Source: Rhodocollybia butyracea (taxonomy: Eukaryota > Basidiomycota > Agaricomycetes > Agaricales > Omphalotaceae). From it: DNA of 64,000 nucleotides. Made by a program: the position numbers and the translations under genes. Where the stretch lies: NCBI GenBank assembly GCA_015501585.1, contig JADNRY010000292.1:1-64000 (forward strand), given 5' to 3'. The notes beneath the pieces were generated by a model. The model saw only the letters and a program-made list of their open reading frames with translations. It was not told where the DNA came from and searched no databases. This document shows, in pieces, positions 32,149-43,773 of the stretch (the first letter of the stretch is position 1; every line of letters starts with the position of its first letter).

Positions 32149-34297
32149 ATGGCTTCGAGCTCGAGTAGCTCGACGTCAATGACTAGCCCCAGTAACGGGT
32201 CTACTATCCTACTTAAAGACCGAGATTCGCTTCAGCTTTCATGGACGACTTCGAGCACGAATGGAAATGGATCAAGTGGTCCTAATATGCTGTACAAAGA
32301 AAAGGGAAGGGAAAGGGAAAAGAGCTATTCAGTGCTGTCTCGAGGTGAGTTTCTCTCTTATTATGGACGCTCCCAGCTTTCCTCATCGTTATGTTGTTGC
32401 AGGTCGTCGTCCTTCGCCTCCGCCACGACTTCCATCATACTCAAAACGACATGCGTCATTCGACTCTCCGAGAGAAGTACCAATGCCTTCGCCATCGTTG
32501 AGTACGTTGAGTGGACATCACGGGCATAGCCAGAGCCAGAGCCATGTGGAGTTCAGCTACTTTGATGCTGTTGTTCCTCCACGAAGTCCAAAGAGCCCTA
32601 GGAAGATGACATCGAGTTTTATAAAGGAGAAGGAGAGAGATACAACTGTGTTTGAAGAAGAACCATCCGAAGAGACACATCTATATGACACGAATGGAAT
32701 TCTCCCAGCCGCTTCGCAAATCCACCCATATCCTCGCCCGTACTCGCTTCCCCATTCTAGTTCGACTGATGGGTGTGGTGCGGGCGCGAATGCAAGACGT
32801 AGAGCTATGGGCGGCGCTGAAGCTATACCCGGCCTCGAAAACTCCATGTCCAACTTGAACATGAACCGCGTCGACAGATCGTCCTCTGCGTCCCTTCCTC
32901 TTCCCGCTCAAATCCCCTTTCATACACTTCCGAGAGTGGGAGATCCACATAAGACAGATGTAGGGAGACTGAGAGGTGTCCGAGGGAACGGTTTAAGTGA
33001 TGTTGCAAAAAGCCGCGTGCTTGAAACTGAAGTAGATGACGCAGACGATGGAGACGGACGGACCTCACGGTCAAGTGCCAGTGGAAGCGGGAGCTCAGAA
33101 GGAACCCTTCCTTCTGGTTCGCCCTCACCCCCAATTGCTCAACTCAAAGCAGACCCCCCATTATTTCGATCTCCACCTTCTATGAATGCGACGTCAAATC
33201 CAAATGTTCCCAATATACATGCTGCGTATCTCAATCACACTTCTTCTTCCCATTCATCATCTGCCACTAACTACTCCCGTCCTTTATCCTCAACACTTCA
33301 ATCTCGACAAGCAGCCCTCGTCGAAGCAACAGCACACGCAACTGCTCTTCGTCGTCGTCCGTCGGCAAATACGAATCCATCATTGATGGCGTCGTCCTAC
33401 CCACCTCCAGAACCACCGATGATTCTACCTCCGCCTAGTCCACCGCCAGTGGCCCTGAATCTCAGTTCCCCACAAAGTCAAAATTTAGATTCGGTTTTGC
33501 AGTCAGCCACGTCTCCACCAGTAGTAGTCCCCAGAATAACAAACGCCAGTGACCTTCCCCCAGTCTTACCTCCCACATCTCGGACCTCTATACACAGTAC
33601 GTCGTCTACTGCTGGGGCTCTCGGTGCTCCATCACTGTCTACTGGGTTATTGCGTTCCCCGTCAAATTTGGGTATGGCCACATCGAATATCAATACACCG
33701 CCTGCTTATGCGCCTTTCCTCTCGCATATGCCGCCTCCTGCGGATTCGTGGATCGAGGTCGAGACTACGCCGGGAGAGTATAGGCTGAATATCAGACTGC
33801 CAGGGTTTAAGAGGGATGGAATGTGAGTGTATTTTCTCCTTCTTACTACTGCTACTCTATCTTCGCTAATCCTAATACTAATGATGCTTTACAGAACCCT
33901 CGCCACCAAACGTCGTCGTATCCTCCACGTCGTAGCTGATTCATGGCCGGATCCAGATCCCAATTCGCGTGTAAACTCGACTAGTTCTACTCCTGCTACG
34001 ACTCCTGCTGCTAATGCCAACCTTTCAACCGCTGACGGTTCCTCTTCATCCGCTACCTCTACTGCTTCCAATGCTTCTTCCACTCATGCGGCGATATCCT
34101 TAAATCCACCTCCAACACCCACCCCGTACCCAGGCGGCCATTTCGAGCGTCGCATATCCTTTGGGTACGATGCGGATCTCGTGGGTGTGCGCGCAGAGTT
34201 TGATGGTGAGATGCTGAGGATTGTTGTGCCGAGGAGACAAGGTTTTGGGACGGGGGAACGGGGGTGGGTATTAGTGGGTAAACTGTGGAGGGGATAG
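32149..34297 (+). CDS. Long Ser/Pro-rich protein with C-terminal HSP20-like domain (672 aa)
   Basis: Three exons (32149-32344, 32403-33822 and 33895-34297) with GT-AG introns of 58 and 72 nt give exactly 2019 nt. The first 530 residues are low-complexity, rich in Ser, Pro, Thr and Asn, and probably disordered. The C-terminal 190 residues form an alpha-crystallin/HSP20-like fold. DSWIEVETTPGEYRLNIRLPGF opens it and ERRISFGYDADLVGVRAEF with LRIVVPRR closes it. These two halves are separated by about 65 residues of Ser/Thr/Ala-rich insertion, and the second intron lies at the start of that break. Small heat-shock folds bind unfolded clients or assemble as chaperones; a regulatory role for the long N-terminus is a guess. 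The frame is clean. Confidence 0.8.
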
Positions 34298-35805
34298 AAA
34301 GATTGAAGGAAGGAAGGAAGGAGGAATTGTTGGGATGACTAGCGAGGGATAGACAAAGGGAACCACGCGCGCGCATTTATACGAGACCCTTTTCAACAAG
34401 CAGTCCAAGCTCCATACACTCTTCGAATACGTCGGACACCAAACAACAAACCCCTACAATCCTCCTGGTCTGGTTTCGTCGCCACCCCTTCATAGTCATC
34501 AGCTACTCGTATGCTCCGATTTTCGGGATACTGCGAACACCGCTGCAAGTCGCCATATGCATCCACATGCATCCACATGCATCCTTGTCGATCATGGATC
34601 AATCGTACTGCGGTTAAGAAGGAAATTGAAATTACAGCCAGGCGATCGAAGTTTCGGGGGTTGTGCATGTATTCCCTTGTGTGCTCGTTTTCGTCGTTTT
34701 TGGGGTGGTTGTGCGTATGTTGGCCTGTTTGGTGTCGGAACCGAGTAATTGGAATTTCGGATTCGGACTGCAATAGTCTCTTGATGCTTGTAGGATCCTA
34801 TCCTTCGTTCCTGTCCTCCACCCCTCCTCCAGGTCCATGCTTCCTCCATTGTAATGACACAATACAAGACGAAACGGGGGACAAAGAGAAGAGAGGAGGT
34901 TTGTTTCGGCTGCGTGTTTCGGTTTCGTTGTGCGTTGTGTCTTGCGCTCCCTTCCTATCCTTTGCATCTTCTTTCCCTCTTGTCTTTCCTTCCCTTTTTT
35001 CTCGATCAGTCCATTCATCCATTCCTATTTCATGTACATATACTTAATATCACCATTGGTTAATTAATTTTTCTTCGTTCTTGTTCTTGTCTTGTTCTTT
35101 TCCCGTTTCTGTTCTCGTTCTCGTTATTCTTGTTCCCCTTCTCCCTATGATACGCACATACTTACTCAATACACAGTACATACCAAATGGACGATGTACA
35201 CAACCAGGTATTTTCTCCTTCTGCCTTTCTCTTTTCCTGTTGTGTTTTTTCGTTTTTCTTGTTTCTTGTTCTTTCATTTTCGTGTTTGCTTGTTCCTGTT
35301 CTGTTCTGTTCTTGCGACACGTCCGTTCGTACGTATATACATACATACATACATACTACAACATACCATATTCCATCCTCTGTCTGTCACGGTCATCTAC
35401 TTGTACCACTCCACGAACGATGGATTGATTTTTTTTTTGAATATCTGATATGCATATGCGGAAATCCCCCCAACAATGTGTACTTTTATAAAATTATATC
35501 TCCCCCTCATCTCTTGTCTCTTCACTCTCCTGTCGTCCTCGTCCTCGTCCTCCTCACTATTCCCCTTACTATCACCATTACTGCCACGATACCTACTGCG
35601 ATTACTGCGATTACTGCGATCTCCACTACGGTTGTTATATCACTCCGAAATGAATGATTCAGATTGATTTTGGTCTTGAAAGCTATGGGATAGTAAACGA
35701 GAAGAAAATAAATCGCCAAGTCGCTGAAGACGTAGTGGTCCAGTGTAGAGGTTATCACACAACCGCTACCACCACCATCGATATTTTCGGATCGAAATTT
35801 CGACC
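34298..35805. other. Pyrimidine-rich spacer
   Basis: No gene is supported. Bases 34900-35660 are strongly C/T-rich with TTCTTGTTC-type runs, an ATACATAC microsatellite at about 35337-35355 and TACTGCGAT triplication near 35595-35620. The many open frames here come from this composition. An AAGGAAGG run just after the HSP20 gene (34305-34320) is of the same kind. Confidence 0.5.
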
Positions 35806-35809
35806 CATC

Positions 35810-36990
35810 TAACTCTGCAGCTCTACTCTACACCTTTATTCCTCTTCTTCTTACCAGTTCCTGGATTTCAGGACAACAACGGGGTCGCCTCACAAGAAAT
35901 ATATTCCAAGGCATTCTGAGACATGGTCGCTCGAGCTGTTACCGCCGCTACATTGTCTCGTAGATGACTTATGAATGTTCAAGGTATGCTATATAGATCT
36001 ATGTATGCTGATAAACTTGTATATAGTTTTCGTTGCTTTCGCTGCCTTCGCCGCCTCCGTCATTACGGATTCTTCATCCCATGGACCTGTGTCACTCCAG
36101 GTTTGAGATTTACGCCCTTCTACCTGGCTACAGCCTCTGTATCCTTCTTGTTACAATCAGCACTCCCGGTTCTCTGATACATCAGCCCCCTACCATCTAA
36201 AATTATCAGATTGAAAGTGAGTGCTGACAGAGGCTGGCTTGTCCTTGGGACTGTGCGATCTCCCATCCCTTGTTCATCTGCTATGGCTCCTGGTGGCCCG
36301 CTCCTCCTTCACAAAGCGCTCCTCTCTTGAGCCATTCTCTCTCTCATCTTTTTGAGTTGGCAGAATTTATGACTCTTTGCATGGGCTGCCATATTTTATA
36401 CGCATTTCCTATTCCCGACCTTCGCACCCCATCCAGCTCATTGATGGGGACACTCCTCATTTGCTCACATAACCGATCTGTTCTTCAACTGGGGTGATAC
36501 TGTGATAGGTTGCAAAGAGGTGGAGGGAGATTGGACTTTCAACAAACCACGTTGATTGTGTACAAATGCTCCTTGTGTTCACATGAAACCCTAGGGTGCT
36601 GGTGCGCCGGTTTCGCCACCGGTTGCGTGGGATTTGGTGACTTGTGCAAATAGGGATAGCACGGGAAGCCGCCCAGGATCTCGCAAGAGCCTTTAAGGCC
36701 ACAGTGCGGTTACGCCTGCATGGAGACCTGGTTTTGCCCTATCACCCTCCCTCTCTTTTATTGGGGTGGAATGTGCTCCATTGCGCAGTAGATAGGTAGT
36801 CAGTAGTTGTAACAGCTAGCCTTGTACTTGTGTACCTGGCCTTGCTAACATCCCTGCATCGGCCTTGCAGTCTACCTTCTCCATGAGAGTTGAGCTCGCT
36901 GCCTGTGCTGGTGTAGGGACCGGCTAGTTCCCTTTGGGGACCGCTTTCAGCTGAGGCTGAATGGGCCGTGTAATCCATATCCATATCCAT
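35810..36990. repeat. Dispersed repeat, copy 2 with (ATATCC)n edge
   Basis: It is colinear with 30147-31300 at roughly 85-90 percent identity by eye. It ends at GTGTAATCC followed by four ATATCC units (36973-37000), and a broken tRNA-Gln-like sequence follows immediately. It lacks the tRNA-Asn that precedes copy 1. Confidence 0.6.
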
Positions 36991-36999
36991 ATCCATATC

Positions 37000-37062
37000 C
37001 ACGGGATTCTGATCAGAAGGAGTAGGTTTCCCGTGACCCAGGTTCGAGTCCTGGCTGGACCT
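37000..37062 (+). pseudogene. 3' part of a tRNA-Gln(CTG)-like gene with intron
   Basis: An anticodon arm CACGGGA/TCCCGTG encloses TTCTGA (anticodon CTG) plus an intron-like insertion. It is followed by a perfect T arm CCAGG TTCGAGT CCTGG and then CTGGACC. The 5' acceptor and D arm are missing; in their place is the edge of the dispersed repeat. It looks like a tRNA gene cut by the repeat. Confidence 0.5.
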
Positions 37063-37451
37063 TGGCAAGTGTAGATTATCGTCGATTTTTTCTCTCTCCC
37101 CATTGAAGCGTCCAGATGTGTAGTACTACTTGAAACTTGGTCAAAACTTCAAGCTTCAACACTTGATAACTCCCCCGTAACAAGCCTAACGAGGGGACCC
37201 CAGACAGTATAGATCTTCTGCTCTGCGATACATTCATCGTAGAGTACCATGTTCCATTCTCTGACCGTTGTTACATATTTACTTACAAGACCTTGCAAGA
37301 CTACAGTACAGCTCTGCCACTAGCGAAGGGCTGGTTCCCTCTTGTGAATATTTTGGGATATGGATATCATTCCGACGAATGAGTGTTATTTTAGATAGTG
37401 GCCGCGTTGATCTCGAAGGAGAGATGTTTATTGATAGGACCACATACAATT

Positions 37452-37536
37452 GCTCCGTGGTGTAGAGGCTAGCACGCCGAATTCCGGTGATAGTTGACAT
37501 TAGTTTCCTGGATCCGGGTTCGATTCCGTGCGGGCT
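37452..37536 (+). pseudogene. tRNA-like sequence at the start of cassette A
   Basis: A box-A-like GGTGTAGAGGCTAGCAC and a box-B-like GGGTTCGATTCC are present with a possible intron between them. However, the T stem and acceptor do not pair well. It is homologous to 41369-41461, which precedes cassette B, so it travelled with the duplication. Probably a tRNA pseudogene, Gln-like by its D arm. Confidence 0.45.
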
Positions 37537-37601
37537 AACTATTCACGCGACCGGTGACCAGTCGTCCCCTTTAGAGGTAGCCATTTTTATGAACATGGAC
37601 G

Positions 37602-38828
37602 ATGAGCCAGCTGATCACTATCGTGCTTGAGTCATTTCGCTGGGCACTCAAGCGCTCACTTTCCATGTCTTGCAACTCAAATTCATTCGAACTGGTACAG
37701 AATGAGAATGCTTCCGTAAAAGCTGAAATCGTAGAGTGGAAGAAAGAAACCAGCTGTTCGGAAATGGAAAACGAACTTTTGTTGGTCGAGAATAGAGGAT
37801 CACAGGTACCAACGACGGTGAGCCAGTGAATCGACTTACATATCTAATTAATCCAACGCGCACACAGTCAACTCATCTTCCTTGGGAAATTCTTCACTCA
37901 ATATTTCTACGCGCAACGGCCCCCGAAACGCTTCTTGTACCAGACCGCAGGCCACAATCTGCATGGAATCTCAATACAAAGGCGATACTCCAGCTCATAT
38001 CCATCTGCAAGGACTGGTATGAGGCAGGAATCAGTCTTCTATATACAGACATTGCAATCTATACAATAGGGCAGTTTTGCGCGCTGATCTCAACGTTACG
38101 CAGGAATCCTCCGCTTGCTGAGCATGTATCCTCCCTTCGCCTCTCTTGCTACGTCCTATCAACCCATGCGTCTCTGTTCGAACGCCTACTCGGATCATTG
38201 GAAGATCTATGCTCGAAGATTCAGCGTTTTTCTTTCGAGGGATTGGCATACCTGTTCTTTGACTCGTCAGGAGGTGATCGCTAAACTCTCGCACCTTCGC
38301 CATCTTATTATACCTCTGTTCCTTGATGTTTCAGCCCCACAGGTGCTTTGGCTTGACTGTTTTCTCAGTGTGGAACAGTGTCATATGCCGCTGGATGAGA
38401 CGCTGGTCCTTTCTTCAAGCGAAGAACGCAAAGTTCGGTTTCCCAATTTACAGCGCTACCGCTCCCTTGACTTTGAATTACTTAATATACCTCTGATATA
38501 TGCCCTTTTGCCTCCAACTATGGATGAAGGTCGCTTCAACTTTCCCGGGGTTGATATCAGATGCAACGCCTTTGCGCTCTCGGGCTCAAGCTCTGCGGAT
38601 AGACGCACTTTGAGCGATTATGACTCGGAAGATGAGCTTGACTTTTCTTCCGGTGGTTCGGATTGGACCCCTGGCTCAGATTGGACCCCTGGCTCAGAGT
38701 CAGAGTTGGACGAAGAGGAGGAAGATGACGACGACTGCGAAAAATACTCTGACGACGACGACGAATGGTCTGAGGCCAATGAAGAAACGACTTTAATCAA
38801 ATGGCGCGCGCGTAGGGCTGGTTTCTGA
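37602..38828 (+). pseudogene. Coiled-coil/F-box/acidic-tail gene, copy A (internally deleted)
   Basis: Exon 1 (37602-37817) encodes a short coiled coil (LVQNENASVKAEI and similar). After a 50-nt intron, exon 2 starts with an F-box, STHLPWEILHSIF to CKDWYEAGISLLY. Compared with copy B about 430 nt are missing after FDS (38264), which throws the frame. The first frame stops at 38284, and the C-terminal part (VLWLDCFLSVEQC, then SDWTPGS repeated, then a long D/E tail) continues in another frame to 38828. If translated, the product would be a truncated F-box protein of about 210 residues. The gene faces the secreted glycine-rich gene at 39144-40242. Confidence 0.65.
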
Positions 38829-39143
38829 CTGCCAAGCTACACAATGCTCGCATCGGGCAGGATTTACATGTATATACATACAACTTTGCTTTCACAATAC
38901 CACCAGTGTTCTTTTTAGTTTTGCACTACCCTGTGGAAAATTAAAACCTTAGCCTAAATCAATGTTTAACAACTCCGAGGTCGGTAACAAAAAAGGTAGA
39001 TTTTCCAAACAATATCGTTTTACATCACAACTAATACTCGTACTGACGTACCAAAACACTACTAACAATTCAAATCAAACAACGAAGAAATATTTTACAC
39101 TAGTCAGGAGAGAAACACAGTGCGAGGGGCCTGCGAGGGGCCG

Positions 39144-40242
39144 TTAGGTGATTAGGCTTTGCCGTGTCCTTGGTTTCCGGAAGGTTTGGTTGCCGTGCCC
39201 TTGGTTTCCAGAAGGCTTCCCGCCGTGTCCTTGATTTCCAGATGGTTTTCCATCATGGCCTTGGTTTCCAGAGGGCTGACCTCCATGGCCCTTGTTGCCA
39301 GAGGATGGCTGTCCGCCATGTCCCTGGTTCCCTGAAGGTTGTCCGCCGTGGCCTTGGTTTCCAGCAGAAGGTTTTCCGTTATCGGTAATGTCTACGTCAC
39401 GATAGCTGATATGACCTCCGGGTCCTAGTAATCTGTCAATCTTGTAGGTGAGTGGGAAACAGGAGGCACTTACTACCATCGCTGCCTTTGCCTCCGTTTC
39501 CTTTGCCTTGCCCTGATATCATATAAATTTTGTGCGGATGAGTGATAAACAAATGTTATTTACCACCGTTGCGGCCTTTGCCATTGCCGTGTCCTGATAC
39601 TCTATCAGATTGCGCGAATCATTGGAACAAGCGCAGGGTGTACTGACCACTAACGTTGCCTTCATCTCCCTTTCCATTGCTATGTTCTGATACTCTATTA
39701 GCCGGTGTACATTAGTGGCAATCGCAGTATCCTTACCACCATTGTTGCCTTCGTCTCCCTTCCCCCCACCGTAGCCTGACAGCAGAACATCAATACTCCT
39801 TCCATACCATGTGAGCAATATTTATTTACCGTTATTGCCTTGACCATTGCCTTGAACCTTTCCTTCATCTTTACGGAACCAATTTTGGCACAAGTCGAAC
39901 GAAAAAAAGCAGGACTTACCGTCCCGACGATAATGTTCCCCCTCATGTCCTCCCTCTTTCCCCCTAAAGTTTCACGTCAGCACTTGCTAAAATGTAAAAC
40001 AAGAGACATACCGTGGCCGGGATGAACGGGAGCAATGGGATGAATCGGTCGGATAGGATGAGCGGGCAGGTGAGCGTCATCCCTGCGTTCAACAATTTCC
40101 TGAATCTCCGTCGTGAGTACGATAGCTTGGGATGTAACAACAAAACTAAACCAACTTTAACGTTTCGTTCGATGGCCAGACCTTGAACAGCGGTCAAAAG
40201 GCATGCAAGCGAAACGATAGCTTTGACTGCGTTGAAGTGCAT
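39144..40242 (-). pseudogene. Secreted glycine-rich mini-exon gene, copy A
   Basis: The gene has the same nine-exon plan as copy B. Exons: 40242-40156 (signal peptide), 40099-40012, 39963-39920, 39862-39830, 39775-39737, 39686-39648, 39593-39564, 39512-39474 and 39424-39144. Internal exons are 30-44 nt and begin and end in phase 1. They encode Gly/Lys/Asn-rich segments such as GNGQGNNG; the last exon encodes NQGHGGQPSG-type repeats. Two 1-base differences break it relative to copy B. Exon 3 has one G fewer in a G-run (39960-39964), and one extra A near the end changes the last residues. Either copy A is decaying or these are homopolymer errors. TATAAAAG lies about 100 nt upstream. Confidence 0.65.
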
Positions 40243-40339
40243 CTTGCAATGTATTGGAAAAACTGAGAGGATAAGTGTGTAGCGAAGTGAGACTCGAGTT
40301 GAGAAGCGAGGCTTGGAGTTGTTGTGCCAAAGGCTCCCC

Positions 40340-40347
40340 CTTTTATA
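40340..40347 (-). promoter_or_regulatory. TATA box of glycine-rich gene A
   Basis: TATAAAAG on the minus strand, 98 nt before the start codon. It is conserved with copy B (45088-45096) within an upstream block of shared sequence. Confidence 0.55.
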
Positions 40348-40387
40348 CTAATTCTTGTCGCGGTGTAGTACTCATAACATCCAATGC

Positions 40388-41085
40388 AGGTAAATGGCTG
40401 GACAATATTGAGGCAAATGGTTGCTAGGTAAGTGCTATACTCAAGGTGTGCATCTACTAAATGAATATTTCCTTCGTAGGAAAGATTGCGCAGATTGTGC
40501 ATCATATAGTGGCAAGCCATCTTACCTGAATTTACAGAGGTGTTAATGTGTGCTAACAGGTCACTTGTTTCATTGAAATAAAACCCTTTTACTCCACGAA
40601 ATTCCCGTTCTTCGTTCTACTATTACCTATACTGGCTTTGGTGCTCTTTTAGTCTTCATTCGAATGCGGAGGTTGGTCGACACAGTCCCTTGTGACTTGA
40701 AATTGAAGATACAGCTGAGACTGTTCGTACGAGTTCACGTACTTAGAACATGCGTTCTTCGAATGTACTTTATTTCATTAGACCAAATCCTTGCTTCGGT
40801 AAGTGTATTGTGGCCTTTCCTGTATCTATTAATCAGTCCCTTGACTGGTATTCTCAATAAGCAGAGCATAACGATCTAGCTGACGAAATTCCACCGAGGT
40901 GGTTGAGCCGTTTATCGACGCGATCGTCAAGACGAAACATTGAGCGGCCTGAACAAATGTGTCGCTGAACAGGCTTAATCATCGGACTAAGGCTCCTCAG
41001 AGTAAATCTCAGATCAACAATTGTAATTCTGTATATTGCGAAACATTTCTGACTACCACTATCACGCACCAACCAAGCCATCGAT
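40388..41085 (-). repeat. Dispersed repeat X, inverted copy
   Basis: It is the reverse complement of about 45178-45800, with an extension (40970-41085) that also recurs at 46850-46965 and, shortened, at 22090-22290. The edge GTTCAGCGACACATTTGTTCAGGC is shared. No coding sequence is visible. With the copy at 45178 it brackets cassette B as a long inverted repeat. Confidence 0.65.
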
Positions 41086-41149
41086 AACGTAGGCGCGAAA
41101 ATCCATTATAGTATACAGTCGAGGAATCAGGATCTATCAGTGGAACTAA

Positions 41150-41368
41150 GGAGTATGTATGAGAGCATGACTACCCTTCGACAGAGAATTAACAATGCAA
41201 CCCGATTACCTCCACTTGTACCTCGTCAGTCTTTTTTGAATCTCAAAAATCGTAGAGTTTGTAGGTTGGGCAGGAGTATCGGTGGGGCTGGGACATTTAG
41301 CAGGGTCAAGAACGGGATCGAAAAGGGGGGTCGTAAAAGCTCAACGATATCTTCGCTAAGGACACAAC
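41150..41368 (-). pseudogene. 3'-end fragment of the F-box family
   Basis: Motifs TTTGTAGGTTGGGCA-AGT and TCGTAAAAGCTCAACGATATC match the 3' end of the F-box copy at 48787-50102 in the same orientation. Only about 220 bases are left and no frame is open. Confidence 0.5.
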
Positions 41369-41461
41369 AGTCGGGTGGTATAGAGGCCTAGTAGCACAGG
41401 CGATTCTGATGACGCTCTTTGCGTTTGTCTCTCAAGACAGGTTTGATTCCTGTCCGGACAG
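41369..41461 (+). pseudogene. tRNA-like sequence at the start of cassette B
   Basis: It has a perfect T arm, ACAGG TTTGATT CCTGT, and a box-A-like TGGTATAGAGGCCTAG. It also has GATTCTGAT as a Gln(CTG)-like anticodon loop, and GACGC...GCGTT as an intron or long variable arm. The acceptor stem is imperfect because a base is missing on the 5' side. It is homologous to 37452-37536. Confidence 0.45.
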
Positions 41462-41759
41462 CTATTCATGTACTCTTTTAGCTAGTCATGCGCCTTTTCC
41501 TTTTTCCTTCTCTGGTATGGTGGGAGGCCGGTGGCAGGGATGAATATTTGAATATTAAGAATGAGGAAAGGGAGTCAACAGCCATTTGCACGTTGTAAGT
41601 GATAATGTTGAAATTAGCCGGCCGCACCCTTTAGTTGTCTCCCCTAGGCAGACTCAATAATTTGTGACGTTAAAATAGTACAAATCTATATAGACCCCTT
41701 TAGTGTCACTTGCCATTTTGACAGTGCTGAGCGTTTACCCTAGGGCCTGCAAAGATGTC

Positions 41760-43480
41760 GTATGGGTCACTTGGGTGGACGATGAGCCAGTTGGTGAGCC
41801 AGCTGATCGTGACTATCGTGCTTGAGTCATTTCTGTATTAGCCTTTCTGTATATGAGAACGAGTATTCTCTTCTCAAAAGACTAGCTAGCTAGGCTATTT
41901 CTCTGGGCACTCAAGCGCTCACTAACTTATCTGAACTGTTACAAAATGAGAACGCTGCCTTACAAGCTGAAATCGAAGGGTTGAGCCGTTTGAAAAAAGA
42001 GAACGAACTTTTGTTGGCCGAGAATAGAGGATTACCGGTACCAACGACGGTGAGTAGGTGAGCCACTTGAAATGGCTCAAATACCCAGCTAATCTATCAT
42101 GACCTATTCAGCTACCTCGAGCTCATCTCCCTTGGGAAATTCTTCGCTCAATATTTCTACGCGCAATGGTTCCCGGAATGCTTCTTGACCCAGACCGCAG
42201 GCCACAATCTGCATGGAATCTTAATACAAAGACAAAACTTCAACTCATATTCGTCTGCAAGGACTGGTATGAGGCAAGAATCAGTCTTCTATATACCAAC
42301 ATCGCAATCTATACAATAGGGAAGTTTTGCGCGCTGATCTCGACGTTACGCAGGAATCCTTCGCTTGCTGAGCATGTATCCTCCCTTCGCCTCTCTTGCT
42401 ACATCCTATCAACCCATGCGTCTCTGTTCGAACGCCTACTCGGATCATTGGAAGATCTATGTTCGAAGATTCAATATTTTTCTTTCGAGGGATTGGCATA
42501 CCTGTACTTTGACTCGCTGCGTAGTGTTTGTCTTATGCCCGGCATTGCTCGCAGTATGCTGACACACCTGGATATCAATGTTCCTCACAGTTTCCCATTC
42601 ACAGAGATTGTGTATAACATGTACTTGTTTTCTGAACGTTTGGAGTTGTTGATCATCCGTTCTGGCGATCCGAGTTCACCTGGGGTGTCTGCGCTAGCTG
42701 AACACCTACGGTTTCCTCTGCTGCGAACCTTCCAATATCAACTGAATTCCCCCGCTATCGCGTTTATCACTTGGTATTGGGAGTTTCCTGCATTGAAAAC
42801 ATTTGGCTTGCCTGCGTCCGGGTCCGTGTCAGACCTTGGCACTTCAAGCAATGCTGCAGGCCAGTGTTGCATTTATCGCGGTTGATGGAAGAACACTCTC
42901 TACTTTACTTCTTTATTGGGCACAAGGAATTTTCGCAGCGGTGAATGCTCAGGAGGTGATCGATAGACTCTCGCACCTGCGCCATCTTATTATCCCTCTG
43001 TTCCTTGATGTTTCAGCCCCACAGGTGCTTTGGCTTGACTGTTTTCTCAGTGTGGAACAGTGTCATATGCCGCTGGACGAGACACTGATCCTTTCTTCAA
43101 GCGAAGAACGCAAAGTTCGATTTCCCAAGTTGCAGCGCTACCGCTCCCTTGATTTTGAATTACTCAATATACCTCTGATATATGTCCTTTTGCCTCCAAC
43201 TATGGATGAAGGTCGCTTCAACTTTCCCGGGGTTGATATCAGATGCAACGCCTTTGCGCTCTCGGGCTCAAGCTCTGCGGATAGATGCGCTTTGAGCGAT
43301 TATGACTCGGACGATGAGCTTGACTATTCTTCCGGTGGTTCGGATTGGACCCCTGGCTCAGAGTCAGAGTCGGACGAAGAGGAGGAAGATGACGACGACT
43401 CTGACGACGATGAAGAATGGTCTGAAGCCAATGAAGAAACAACTTTAAGCAAATGGCGTGCGTGTACGGCTGGTTCCTGA
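41760..43480 (+). pseudogene. Coiled-coil/F-box/acidic-tail gene, copy B (frameshifted)
   Basis: An upstream exon encodes a coiled coil (LQNENAALQAEI, LLLAENRGL) and ends at a GTGAGT donor near 42050. After the acceptor at about 42110 comes the F-box (LPWEILRSIF-like, CKDWYEARISLLY), then LRR-like sequence to about 42840. There a 1-base shift moves to the frame that carries EVIDRLSHLRHLIIPLF, SDWTPGS and a D/E-rich tail to 43480. Copy B keeps the 430 nt missing from copy A. An extra 70 bases near 41845 also interrupt exon 1. As a family this looks like an SCF substrate adaptor with an acidic C-terminus; neither copy is intact as read. Confidence 0.6.
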
Positions 43481-43773
43481 ATGCCAAGCTACAGAACGGT
43501 CGTACCAGGCAGGATTCACATGTATATAGTGTTCTTTTCACGGTCTTGCACTATGCAGTGGAAAATTAAAACGCTGGCCCAAATCAGCGCTCAACAACTC
43601 CGAGGTTGGTAAGAAAAACGGTAGATTCTTCAAACGATATCGTCTTACATCACAGCTAATACTCGTACTGACGTACCAAAACACTGACAACCCAAATCAA
43701 ACAACCCAGAAATATTCTACACTAGTCAGGAGAGGAACACACTGCGAGGGGCCTGAGAGGGGCTGTTAGGTGA

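Noticed and set aside
34500..35660. Several plus- and minus-strand ORFs of 60-178 codons
   Set aside because: All come from C/T-rich low-complexity DNA; no codon structure, domain or conserved start.
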